A stretch of 23,647 nt of DNA from Planctomycetota bacterium (GTDB lineage: Bacteria > Planctomycetota > Planctomycetia > Pirellulales > Pirellulaceae): contig JAJRVM010000266.1 in assembly GCA_024277285.1 (NCBI GenBank), positions 1 to 23,647 on the forward strand, in the 5' to 3' direction. Positions 7,944-14,669 of this stretch are shown here, one piece after another. The notes beneath the pieces are model-generated. The model saw only the letters and a list, made by a program, of their open reading frames with translations. It was not told the DNA's origin and ran no database searches. The translations under genes were made by a program, and so were the position numbers. Position 1 is the stretch's first letter. Each line of letters begins with the position of its first letter.

Positions 7944-9008
7944 ATGAAAATCGATCGACGCCAATTCACTTCGGCCATGCTTGCCGGCCTAGGCAGCTTG
8001 GCATTCTCATCCTGCAGCGGACCCTCGACAGGCAACGCCAATTCCAAAGGCACGATTGCCGTTCTGTTCGATGGTCTCTACTCGCCATTCTGGGTCGCCA
8101 GCCATGATGCGATAATTGCGGACCTCGAAAGCCGCGGGTTCGACGCGGCCGAGGCGATCAGTGATCAAGATGATGCCAAACAATTGACGCAAGTTCGGGC
8201 GATGATTGCGCGCGGAGTGAAGGGAATCATTATTGTCCACACCGACTCGAATTCGGTAATTCCGGCCATTCGGGCGGCGAACAAGGCGCGGGTTCCGATG
8301 GTCCATTTCAATCGCGCTCCCGCTCCAAGCGACGCGTTCTCGGTTGCAGTGCAAGCCGACAATCGTCGTATCGCCGGCGAGACCGTTCAGCACATGGTCC
8401 GAGTGGCAAAAGAGCGCGGCGACAAATACAAGGCAGCGGTTCTTATCGGTGACCTGGGGGACGGTAACGCCATTGCGCGACGCGATGGGTTCTTCGATGC
8501 GGTCGACCAAAACAAGGACATCATCGAAGTGGTCAGCCGGATTCCAACTGATTGGAACGCCGATAATGCCTATTCTGGGCTGACCAACGCGTTGCAAGCC
8601 CACCCTGATATCAACTTCCTCTTCACCAGCTCTGATTTTCTTTTCCCGCAGATCGTTGAAGTAATGAAGAAGGTCGGCAAGTTCCACAAGACGGATCACG
8701 CCGAGCATGTTATCTTCGGCGGCTTTGATGGCGACGAGACCGCCTATCAGTTGCTCGAAGACAAGTACCTCGATGCCGACGGCGTGCAAGAACTGCAGGT
8801 CGAGGCCAAGCTGTGCGTCGACGCGATTGTCGATATGGATGCCGGACAACTCGTGGCCAACAGCGACGAACCCAATCCCACAATTCTTCACGACCCGGGG
8901 TTCGTCATCCACCAAGACAATCTGATGGAGATGCGCGATCGGATGTGGGGTTATCAAGTGCACCAGAAGACTGCCGCAACAACAGCGAAAGGTGGGGTCA
9001 ACGGGTGA
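7944..9008 (+). CDS. Sugar-binding lipoprotein of ABC transporter (RbsB-like), putative apiose binder
   Basis: Periplasmic-binding-protein family 4 type (ribose/galactose-binding-like) receptor of 354 aa. The leader combines a twin arginine (R5-R6 in KIDRRQF), a hydrophobic stretch and a lipobox-like FSSC (C24), suggesting Tat export followed by lipid anchoring. The mature part shows IAVLFDGLYSPFW at the first strand, GVKGIIIVHTDSNSVIPAIRAAN, VPMVHFNRAP, VQADNRRIAGE, and a long C-terminal lobe with IFGGFDGDETAYQLL. Start ATG 7944 follows AAGGAG by about 10 nt, 46 nt after apnO. The stop overlaps the first permease start (GTGA). Ligand inferred as D-apiose or an apiose-containing sugar from the operon; binding residues were not matched to a known structure. 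Confidence 0.8.
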   Translation: MKIDRRQFTSAMLAGLGSLAFSSCSGPSTGNANSKGTIAVLFDGLYSPFWVASHDAIIADLESRGFDAAEAISDQDDAKQLTQVRAMIARGVKGIIIVHTDSNSVIPAIRAANKARVPMVHFNRAPAPSDAFSVAVQADNRRIAGETVQHMVRVAKERGDKYKAAVLIGDLGDGNAIARRDGFFDAVDQNKDIIEVVSRIPTDWNADNAYSGLTNALQAHPDINFLFTSSDFLFPQIVEVMKKVGKFHKTDHAEHVIFGGFDGDETAYQLLEDKYLDADGVQELQVEAKLCVDAIVDMDAGQLVANSDEPNPTILHDPGFVIHQDNLMEMRDRMWGYQVHQKTAATTAKGGVNG

Positions 9009-9982
9009 TTCGACGATTGTTCCTTTCCGACTCCTTGATATTGCTGCTCGTGATCGCATATTTCGTGGTCATGATTCCGCTGGTGCCCGGCTGGCTCTCG
9101 ACCGCCAGCCTCGGCAATGTCCTGGCGGCCACGCTACCGCTGCTGGTGATCGCCGTGGGACAGATGTTTGTACTGATCATCGCCGGTATTGACCTGTCGA
9201 TCATCGCGGTCATTGGACTCGCCTCGGTGGTCGGAGCCAGTGTCATGAGTGGAGACAACGGTTTGCTGGCCGGAAGCCCACTGGCAACTCCGACGGCCAT
9301 CCTTGCGATGCTCCTTATCGGTGCGCTCATAGGACTGCTCAACGGACTGTCGGTGGTACAACTTCGCATGCCACCCTTCATGGTTACCTTGGCGACGGGC
9401 ACTTTCTTTGCCGGACTGGCAATTTGGTACAACGTGTTTCATACCAACACCAGCAGTATCGCGGGGCTGCCAGATACGTTTACCGCGATTGCCGGCGAAC
9501 CGATTCGGTACGTGCCCAACTTTATGTGGATCGCCATCTGCCTGGCTTTGCTAGCTCACTTCCTGTTGACAAGAACGGTCTTCGGTCGCTCGCTATATGC
9601 GATCGGCATCAATCCCTTGACGGCGCGTGTGTCTGGCGTTCGCGTCAAGTCGGTCTCGGTGATGGCCTATGTGCTTTGCGGACTCTACGCGTCGGTGGGC
9701 GCGATCATGTACACCGCCCAGCAGGAGACGGGCGACCCGGAAATGGGACAGCGAATATTGCTCGATGTCATCGGCGCGGCAGTGATCGGCGGCACCAGCC
9801 TGTTTGGTGGCAAGGGTTGGGTACTGTGGACTATTTTTGGAGTGCTTTTCCTGACGTTCATTGATACCAGCCTAACGATGCTTGGCATGTCGGATGCGTT
9901 TGTACGGATTTCTAAAGGAGGCGTCATTCTGTTTGCCGCCACATTGGACGCGGTGCGCAGTCGCCTGATCAGCCGTGCCTGA
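9005..9982 (+). CDS. Sugar ABC transporter permease 1 (RbsC-like)
   Basis: Integral membrane protein of 325 aa, family of RbsC/AraH-type permeases. Several hydrophobic segments are visible (from residue 6 LFLSDSLILLLVIAYFV onward). Conserved cues are GQMFVLIIAGIDLS (the family GIDLSV-type motif), the cytoplasmic loop GRSLYAIGINPLTARVSGV, and GAAVIGGTSLFGGKG near the C-terminus. Start GTG 9005 is chosen because it sits in the GTGA overlap with the binding-protein stop; a longer upstream frame lies within the previous gene and is not hydrophobic. It probably pairs with the second permease (11526-12524) as a heterodimer, since the two differ clearly in sequence. Confidence 0.85.
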   Translation: MIRRLFLSDSLILLLVIAYFVVMIPLVPGWLSTASLGNVLAATLPLLVIAVGQMFVLIIAGIDLSIIAVIGLASVVGASVMSGDNGLLAGSPLATPTAILAMLLIGALIGLLNGLSVVQLRMPPFMVTLATGTFFAGLAIWYNVFHTNTSSIAGLPDTFTAIAGEPIRYVPNFMWIAICLALLAHFLLTRTVFGRSLYAIGINPLTARVSGVRVKSVSVMAYVLCGLYASVGAIMYTAQQETGDPEMGQRILLDVIGAAVIGGTSLFGGKGWVLWTIFGVLFLTFIDTSLTMLGMSDAFVRISKGGVILFAATLDAVRSRLISRA

Positions 9983-9996
9983 ACGGAAACCACGTT

Positions 9997-11529
9997 ATGC
10001 CTCTGCTCGAACTCCAGAACATCCGCAAGTCGTTTGGCCACGTCGAGGTGCTGCACGGCGTTTCCCTGGCAGTCGACGCGGGCCAAACGCTTGGGTTGGT
10101 GGGCGAAAATGGCTCCGGCAAATCGACGGCGATGAACATTCTGGGCGGCGTGCTGCCAGCCTCGTCGGGTTGCATGCTGCTTGAGGGCAAATCGTACGAG
10201 CCAACCTGTCCCCGCGACGCGCAGTTGGCTGGCATTGCTTTCATCCACCAAGAGCTGAACCTGTTCGATAACCTGTCGATCGAAGAGAACCTGTTTATCA
10301 GTGGTTTTCCTCGCCGACATGCCCTCTGGCCCACGATCGACCGGCGCGCGATCCGCCACAGAACCAGACAGGTGTTGGATATATTGGGCATCGACCATTC
10401 ACCCGCCTCGCTCGTCAGCCGCCTCCGCCCCGGCGAACGTCAACTGGTGGAGATCGCCAAGGCGTTGAACGCCGAAGCCCGGTTGATCATTTTCGACGAG
10501 CCCACGACGTCGCTCACCGACCGAGAAACAAAGCGTCTGTTCGCCAGCCTTGAAAAGCTCAAGACGCGTGGTATCGCGATGATCTACATCAGCCATATCT
10601 TGGACGATGTACTGCAGTTGTGCGACGACATCACAGTATTACGTGACGGCAATGTTGTTCATACCGCGCCGGCCGAACAGTGCGATCAGTCGAAACTCGT
10701 TTCGCTAATGGTCGGCCGAACCATCGAGCATCTTTATCCGCCGCGCGAGCACCGCGTATCGACCGAACCGCTGCTTGCGGTCGAAGCGCTCTCGCAGCCG
10801 AGCATCGTCCACGACATTTCATTCGTACTCCACGCGGGAGAAGTGCTCGGGATTGCCGGCCTCATGGGCTCAGGACGTTCGGAACTGGTACGCATTCTGT
10901 ACGGGCTGGATCCCTTCCGACAGGGACGGATCAAGCTCGCTGGGCGTCCGCTGACACCGGCGCCACGCGTGTCGATGGCCGCTGGAATGGCGCTGCTGAC
11001 CGAGGACCGCCGGCGCGACGGTTTGATGATGCCGGCACCGATTCTCGATAATCTGACACTGCCGTCGCTCGCCGACTTTGCGTCGAGCCCAGCCAGAGTG
11101 CTGCGTTCTGACAAGTTGGCCAACGCCGCACGCCAGGTCAGCAGTCGGCTTCAAGTCAATACCGACGAGATCGACTCGGTCTTGGTGCAGAACCTGAGTG
11201 GCGGGAATCAGCAGAAGGTCGTTCTGGCCAAATGGCTAATGCGACGTCCATTGGTTTTTGTAATGGACGAGCCGACCCGCGGGATCGACGTCGGTGCAAG
11301 AAATGAAATCTACAGACTGGTCAATGAGCTAGTGGCGGGTGGGGCAGGCGTTCTGATGGTCTCTTCGGAAATCGAGGAGCTTGTCGGCATGTGCGACCGC
11401 ATTCTTGTGATGTGCCAGGGGTGCATTACCGCGCAGCACCAGCGCGGCGAGTTTGACAACCAGAAGATACTCCAGTCGGCCCTTTGGCAGCGCAGTTCAG
11501 AGACAAACGGTACGGAGGTAGCCTCATGA
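9997..11529 (+). CDS. Sugar ABC transporter ATP-binding protein, two-domain (RbsA/MglA-like)
   Basis: ATPase of 510 aa with two nucleotide-binding domains. Domain 1: Walker A GENGSGKS (36-43), Q-loop HQELNLFDNLS, a degenerate signature LRPGERQ (143-149), Walker B LIIFDEPT (163-170) and an H-loop histidine (YISH, 197-200). Domain 2: degenerate Walker A GLMGSGRS (288-295), LLTEDRRRDGL, signature LSGGNQQ (400-406) and Walker B FVMDEPT (421-427). The degenerate second Walker A is normal for this family. Start ATG 9997 lies 14 nt after permease 1. The stop overlaps the second permease start (ATGA), consistent with coupling. Confidence 0.9.
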   Translation: MPLLELQNIRKSFGHVEVLHGVSLAVDAGQTLGLVGENGSGKSTAMNILGGVLPASSGCMLLEGKSYEPTCPRDAQLAGIAFIHQELNLFDNLSIEENLFISGFPRRHALWPTIDRRAIRHRTRQVLDILGIDHSPASLVSRLRPGERQLVEIAKALNAEARLIIFDEPTTSLTDRETKRLFASLEKLKTRGIAMIYISHILDDVLQLCDDITVLRDGNVVHTAPAEQCDQSKLVSLMVGRTIEHLYPPREHRVSTEPLLAVEALSQPSIVHDISFVLHAGEVLGIAGLMGSGRSELVRILYGLDPFRQGRIKLAGRPLTPAPRVSMAAGMALLTEDRRRDGLMMPAPILDNLTLPSLADFASSPARVLRSDKLANAARQVSSRLQVNTDEIDSVLVQNLSGGNQQKVVLAKWLMRRPLVFVMDEPTRGIDVGARNEIYRLVNELVAGGAGVLMVSSEIEELVGMCDRILVMCQGCITAQHQRGEFDNQKILQSALWQRSSETNGTEVAS

Positions 11530-12524
11530 ATGGCCAACGTCGACAGGCTGCTATTAGGTTGCTCCAGTATGTTCCGCTGGCGCTCTTCGGGGCGATCGTC
11601 CTGGTATTCTCGATGTGGACCGATCGTTTCTTTCAGTTGCAGAACTTCATCAACATCGTCGAACAAACGACCCCCGTAGCCATCGTTGCCGTAGGAATGA
11701 CTTTTGTGTTACTGACTGCCGGGATTGATCTGGCGGTCGGGTCGACCATGTACTTGAGCGTCGTCATGTTCGGGTACTACATGCCAGATGCAGGTCCCTG
11801 GACGGCGTTGACCGTTGCCATGGCGACCGGTGCTTTGGTCGGTGGGATCCACGGAATCTGGACCGCCTGGCTGCGCGTCGCGCCGTTTATCGTCACCTTG
11901 TCGACACTGTTTGTCATCCGCGGCATCGGTCGCGGGATTACTCAGACCAAGGGAATTCGCTTCAATGAAGCGGTCACTCAACTCAACCGTACCACTTACC
12001 TGGGCATCCCCTGGGCCATTTGGGTCCTGGTGGTTCTCGTCTTGGCGGGAAGTTTTGTGCTCCGCCGGACCGGACTTGGCCGCCAGATCTACGCGATAGG
12101 GCAAGACGAAAACGCCGCGATGAAGGCCGGCATTCGGGTGCGACCGATCCTGGTGTTTGTCTATGTCGTCTGCGGCGCGTGCGCGGCAATTGCGGGTCTT
12201 GTCAGCGCGACGCAACAGAGCTCCGCCCAGCCCACATTTGCCGAAGGCATGGAGTTCGCCGCGATTGCTGCGGCCGTGCTTGGTGGCACCAGTCTGTTCG
12301 GCGGTCGCGGCGGAATCCTGGGAGCTGTCTTTGGAGCGTTGCTGATCAAGACGCTGCACAATGGTCTTAACATTGTCAACGCGAATCCGTTCGTCTACCC
12401 CTTGGTGATCGGCGCGTTCATCTTCCTGGCCGTCATGCTCGACAGCTCGCGCGAACAGCTGATTCGGCAACTGAATCGCCGGTTGATTATCCCCAAGAGC
12501 GAACCTCGCTCAGTATCGGAGTAG
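11526..12524 (+). CDS. Sugar ABC transporter permease 2 (RbsC-like)
   Basis: Second RbsC-type membrane subunit, 332 aa. Cues are VAVGMTFVLLTAGIDLAVGS, RVAPFIVTLSTLFVIRGIGRG, the cytoplasmic loop GRQIYAIGQDENAAMKAGI, and AAAVLGGTSLFGGRGG near the C-terminus. ATG 11526 is the start: it overlaps the ATPase stop as ATGA and follows GGAGGT by 6 nt, the best ribosome-binding site in the operon. It is the last gene of the operon; 58 nt later the convergent lipoprotein gene ends. I see no clear hairpin-plus-T-tract terminator in that gap. Confidence 0.87.
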   Translation: MNGQRRQAAIRLLQYVPLALFGAIVLVFSMWTDRFFQLQNFINIVEQTTPVAIVAVGMTFVLLTAGIDLAVGSTMYLSVVMFGYYMPDAGPWTALTVAMATGALVGGIHGIWTAWLRVAPFIVTLSTLFVIRGIGRGITQTKGIRFNEAVTQLNRTTYLGIPWAIWVLVVLVLAGSFVLRRTGLGRQIYAIGQDENAAMKAGIRVRPILVFVYVVCGACAAIAGLVSATQQSSAQPTFAEGMEFAAIAAAVLGGTSLFGGRGGILGAVFGALLIKTLHNGLNIVNANPFVYPLVIGAFIFLAVMLDSSREQLIRQLNRRLIIPKSEPRSVSE

Positions 12525-12582
12525 CAAGGGCGGGAGTCGCGAACTGCTGGCATCGTGTGTAGATTTATCGAACGGTTGGAAA

Positions 12583-13140
12583 CTATTCGGAACGCACCTG
12601 GATGGAATCTCGGACTGAAACTAGCTCCTCGTTGGCTTGCTTGATTGACGACGGCCCTGTAACGGCGATGGTGTAATTCCATGGGCCTGCACTAAAGAAA
12701 TATGCGTCGATTTTCACCGAGTCATCCCCAGCACCCGCCTCCGCCACAATGTGGTGGGCTTCGCGGCCATGGAAATCGGCCGGCTCTGACAGCAGCTTCC
12801 GTGACATGTTCTTGAGAAATCCAGCCTCCCACTCCTGTGCTTGTTCTGGCCAAGTCAAGCTCGTATCGACCGCAGGAAGTACGGTGATCGCCAGCCGTTC
12901 TGAGTTTTCAGGGTTTCCTATCACGAGAATGTATGAGTCGTTCTTTTCGTTGATTTTGCCTTCTTGCAATACTTCGAGATCCGTGTCCCCTGGCAATTTG
13001 TACATGACAGATTCGCCAGGAGTGGATGGCGCTCGGTTCTGAGACGACGAAGATTCTGTCGCGTCACTAGGCCCGGAATTCGGAGAACATCCGACTGCTA
13101 CCGCAGCAAAGATAAAGAAAAGTAAGTGCTTTGCATCCAT
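12583..13140 (-). CDS. Small putative lipoprotein of unknown function
   Basis: Not recognised by family. The 185-aa product starts with a short basic end and a hydrophobic run (HLLFFIFAAVAVGC), with Cys18 as a likely lipidation site in a weak AVGC lipobox, then a Ser/Pro/Asn-rich linker (about 19-43). The rest is a soluble domain with alternating strands (SYILVIGNPENSERLAITVLP, REAHHIVAEAG, YFFSAGPWNYTIAVTGPSS), suggesting an envelope-anchored beta-rich domain. ATG 13140 is chosen; the frame extends upstream to 13290, but that part crosses the 20-bp repeat and lacks a signal peptide. It is convergent with the ABC operon and no functional link is visible. Confidence 0.65.
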   Translation of the reverse strand: MDAKHLLFFIFAAVAVGCSPNSGPSDATESSSSQNRAPSTPGESVMYKLPGDTDLEVLQEGKINEKNDSYILVIGNPENSERLAITVLPAVDTSLTWPEQAQEWEAGFLKNMSRKLLSEPADFHGREAHHIVAEAGAGDDSVKIDAYFFSAGPWNYTIAVTGPSSIKQANEELVSVRDSIQVRSE

Positions 13141-13230
13141 ATTATTATGAGTCCCTGTTGCATAACGGGCCCGCGCTTGAGGTAACCAGGTTGGCGAACC
13201 AATGCCTGTGTTCGTTAAGAAACCGTAACA

Positions 13231-13250
13231 GTTTACCCAAATGAAGTTGA
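13231..13250. repeat. 20-bp repeat, copy 2 (other copy 880-899)
   Basis: Identical to 880-899 in the same orientation; flanking bases differ. It lies upstream of the lipoprotein gene start. Confidence 0.8.
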
Positions 13251-13285
13251 ACGTGCATTGAAGTTTGGTTGGCTGTGGGTCGACC

Positions 13286-13306
13286 CCCACCGCCTTGTGC
13301 GGTGGG
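13286..13306. repeat. Hairpin with 8-bp perfect stem
   Basis: CCCACCGC, a 5-nt loop, then GCGGTGGG. There is no T-tract on either side, so it is more like an intergenic repeat hairpin than an intrinsic terminator. Confidence 0.5.
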
Positions 13307-13370
13307 TGAAGAAGTTTATTGGGCTAAAAACGACGTTGAAGAACGACAAAGCGAGCCAACGCCGGTGCAA

Positions 13371-13410
13371 CGCTTTGTTCAAGTAAGCCGCTAACGCGGC
13401 GGATCTTGTG
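13371..13410. repeat. 40-nt hairpin-containing repeat, copy 1
   Basis: It begins cgctttgttcaagtaagccgc and matches 14531-14570 at about 34 of 40 positions. The core is a 5-bp hairpin (GCCGC, TAAC, GCGGC). It lies just downstream of the HEPN-like gene (leftward). Confidence 0.75.
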
Positions 13411-13449
13411 AGAAAAGGGGAATAGTCTGGGCTGCTAAAAAGACCGTTT

Positions 13450-14043
13450 CTACGGCCGTGCGTGTCGTGGTCGATACGACGCTTTTTGTTCCGGATTGAC
13501 GCGCGGCGTGTTCGAGCAGGGATAGACCGTTACCTCGTCGCTACGTGGTCCACCAAGCGCTCTTCTTTGCCCGTAATCTTTTTTGCCCTTGAACAAAGCG
13601 GCTGCGCGCCATTGGTACCGATTTCGCCATTGGTACCGATTTCGTAGTGTGGTGCCAAAACGGAAGCAGGCGTCGTTTTCTGTCGGATTTGGGCCTTCGT
13701 GTGCAAGGGCGGGTGCCAATCGCTCCAATTCGTAAACCAACGGTAACGCCATGCGCGTCCAGTTTTGAAAATCTTCAAATCGCCCGAATGCGAATGTGTC
13801 AGCGATTCGTTGCCGTTGGCCTTGCGGAATCTGCAGTAGAAGCCGCATAAACAGGCCAAAACCAGCGTGGGTTTTCTTAGGTGGAGCACCTGACCGCCAG
13901 AAATAAGCCTTGCTGAGTTTTTCAGTGACCATTTGCAGATAGTGAAGTTGGTGGCACGGAGCGGCACCTTGACGCCGAAGCAGAGCCAGAACCGCATGAT
14001 CTGATCGTGCCTGTTCCCACCAGCATTGTTGGTAGTCGTTCAT
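13450..14043 (-). CDS. HEPN-like domain protein with repeat-derived C-terminus
   Basis: The 197-aa product has residues 1-about 110 that look helical and HEPN-like: NDYQQCWWEQARSDHAVL, then CHQLHYLQMVTEKLSKAYFW, then KTHAGFGLFMRLL. I do not see a clear RxxxxH ribonuclease motif. The C-terminal part is odd. TENDACFRFG is translated from a dispersed repeat (13654-13683), it is followed by a perfect 6-residue tandem duplication (NRYQWR twice), and then by a basic low-complexity tail. The original C-terminus was probably replaced by repeat insertion. ATG 14043 is chosen because it lies 4 nt after the stop of the upstream 109-aa gene; ATG 14073 is in frame but overlaps that gene. HEPN proteins often pair with a small partner, which fits the two-gene arrangement, but no function can be assigned. 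Confidence 0.55.
   Translation of the reverse strand: MNDYQQCWWEQARSDHAVLALLRRQGAAPCHQLHYLQMVTEKLSKAYFWRSGAPPKKTHAGFGLFMRLLLQIPQGQRQRIADTFAFGRFEDFQNWTRMALPLVYELERLAPALAHEGPNPTENDACFRFGTTLRNRYQWRNRYQWRAAALFKGKKDYGQRRALGGPRSDEVTVYPCSNTPRVNPEQKASYRPRHARP
13607..13642. repeat. Perfect 18-bp tandem duplication
   Basis: Unit cgccattggtaccgattt occurs twice (13607-13624, 13625-13642) and encodes NRYQWR twice in the leftward HEPN-like frame. Confidence 0.9.
13654..13683. repeat. Dispersed repeat (gccaaaacgga-type), copy 1, inside a coding region
   Basis: gccaaaacggaagcaggcgt and the following cgttttct match 14578-14605 with one mismatch, and 16663-16683 over the first 21 nt. On the minus strand it encodes ENDACFRFG in the HEPN-like protein. 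Confidence 0.8.
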
Positions 14044-14047
14044 TTCA

Positions 14048-14377
14048 TTATTGGTTAAAAGGAACGGCGCCATCTAACGACCAACCCGGCGGCAATGCCA
14101 AGGAAGATTCGTTGATCCGATCCCATTGGTTGGGCGTGACATCGAGTACAAGTAACTTGTGTTCAGATTCCATTCCGGTATCGACGCCGAAATCGACGGG
14201 TTCAAGTGTGTCGTCGCTTCTGTCGGCGACCAATTCGTTGATTTCGACAAATCGAATCTCTCGATTGGGGGCATTGGTCGGTAGGTAGTAAACCGAGCGA
14301 ACGCCCGGATCGGTCTTTAGATGTTGCTGCGCGTACCAACTCGCCATCGAATCCCTGTCAAATTGTGTTGCGGGCAT
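14048..14377 (-). CDS. Conserved-looking small protein of unknown function, partner of HEPN-like gene
   Basis: A 109-aa soluble protein without a signal peptide or membrane segment. Notable segments are WYAQQHLKTDPGVRSVYYLP, REIRFVEINELVADR, LEPVDFGVDTG and HKLLVLDVTPNQWDRI, ending with LPPGWSLDGAV. It gives the impression of a compact alpha/beta domain, and I recall similar short proteins next to HEPN-like genes in planctomycetes and cyanobacteria, but I cannot name a function. The start ATG 14377 follows GAGG by about 6 nt. The stop is 4 nt before the HEPN-like start, so the two are almost certainly co-transcribed. Confidence 0.65.
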   Translation of the reverse strand: MPATQFDRDSMASWYAQQHLKTDPGVRSVYYLPTNAPNREIRFVEINELVADRSDDTLEPVDFGVDTGMESEHKLLVLDVTPNQWDRINESSLALPPGWSLDGAVPFNQ

Positions 14378-14530
14378 GGTTGGCCTCGGAGGTAAAGGGT
14401 GAGAATACGTGCATGGTGATTTGGTCGCCGAACGTCAAAGGTCACCGGGCGGGCCGACAGCGCCCCGCTCAAGACACCAGACGCATTGTACCAAAGCTGA
14501 CCGCCCTTGAAAAACCGAACCGTGAGCCCA

Positions 14531-14570
14531 CGCTTTGTTTAAGTAAGCCGCCGTCGCGGCGGCCTTTGTG
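14531..14570. repeat. 40-nt hairpin-containing repeat, copy 2
   Basis: About 34 of 40 positions match 13371-13410 in the same orientation, with a GCCGCC/GGCGGC-type hairpin in its core. With copy 1 it brackets the 109-aa/HEPN-like gene pair. Confidence 0.75.
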
Positions 14571-14577
14571 GGGACAT

Positions 14578-14609
14578 GCCAAAACGGAGGCAGGCGTCGT
14601 TTTCTCCGG
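14578..14609. repeat. Dispersed repeat (gccaaaacgga-type), copy 2
   Basis: gccaaaacggaggcaggcgt followed by cgttttctccgg; near-identical to 13654-13682 and 16663-16683. Confidence 0.8.
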
Positions 14610-14669
14610 CTAAACTGTTAGGATGTCATCCCTGTAGAGCGACTACCGGAGCAACAAACGAGGGAATCC

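Larger units (their letters stand above)
13141..13449. other. Intergenic region with three dispersed repeat or hairpin elements
   Basis: No gene is supported. It contains the second 20-bp repeat (13231-13250), a hairpin at 13286-13306, and a 40-nt repeat (13371-13410) that recurs at 14531-14570. Confidence 0.6.
14378..14669. other. Intergenic region with repeat block
   Basis: No gene is supported. It holds the second 40-nt hairpin repeat (14531-14570), directly followed by a gccaaaacgga-type repeat (14578-14609). Promoters for the 109-aa gene (leftward) and the GH-D gene (rightward) must lie here but were not resolved. Confidence 0.5.

Noticed and set aside
8007..9059. 350-codon leftward open frame opposite the binding-protein gene
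   Set aside because: Antisense to a gene with clear RbsB-like motifs, a good ribosome-binding site and operon position.
11709..12470. 253-codon leftward open frame opposite permease 2
   Set aside because: Its Asp/Arg/Gln-rich translation is typical of an antisense read of a hydrophobic protein.
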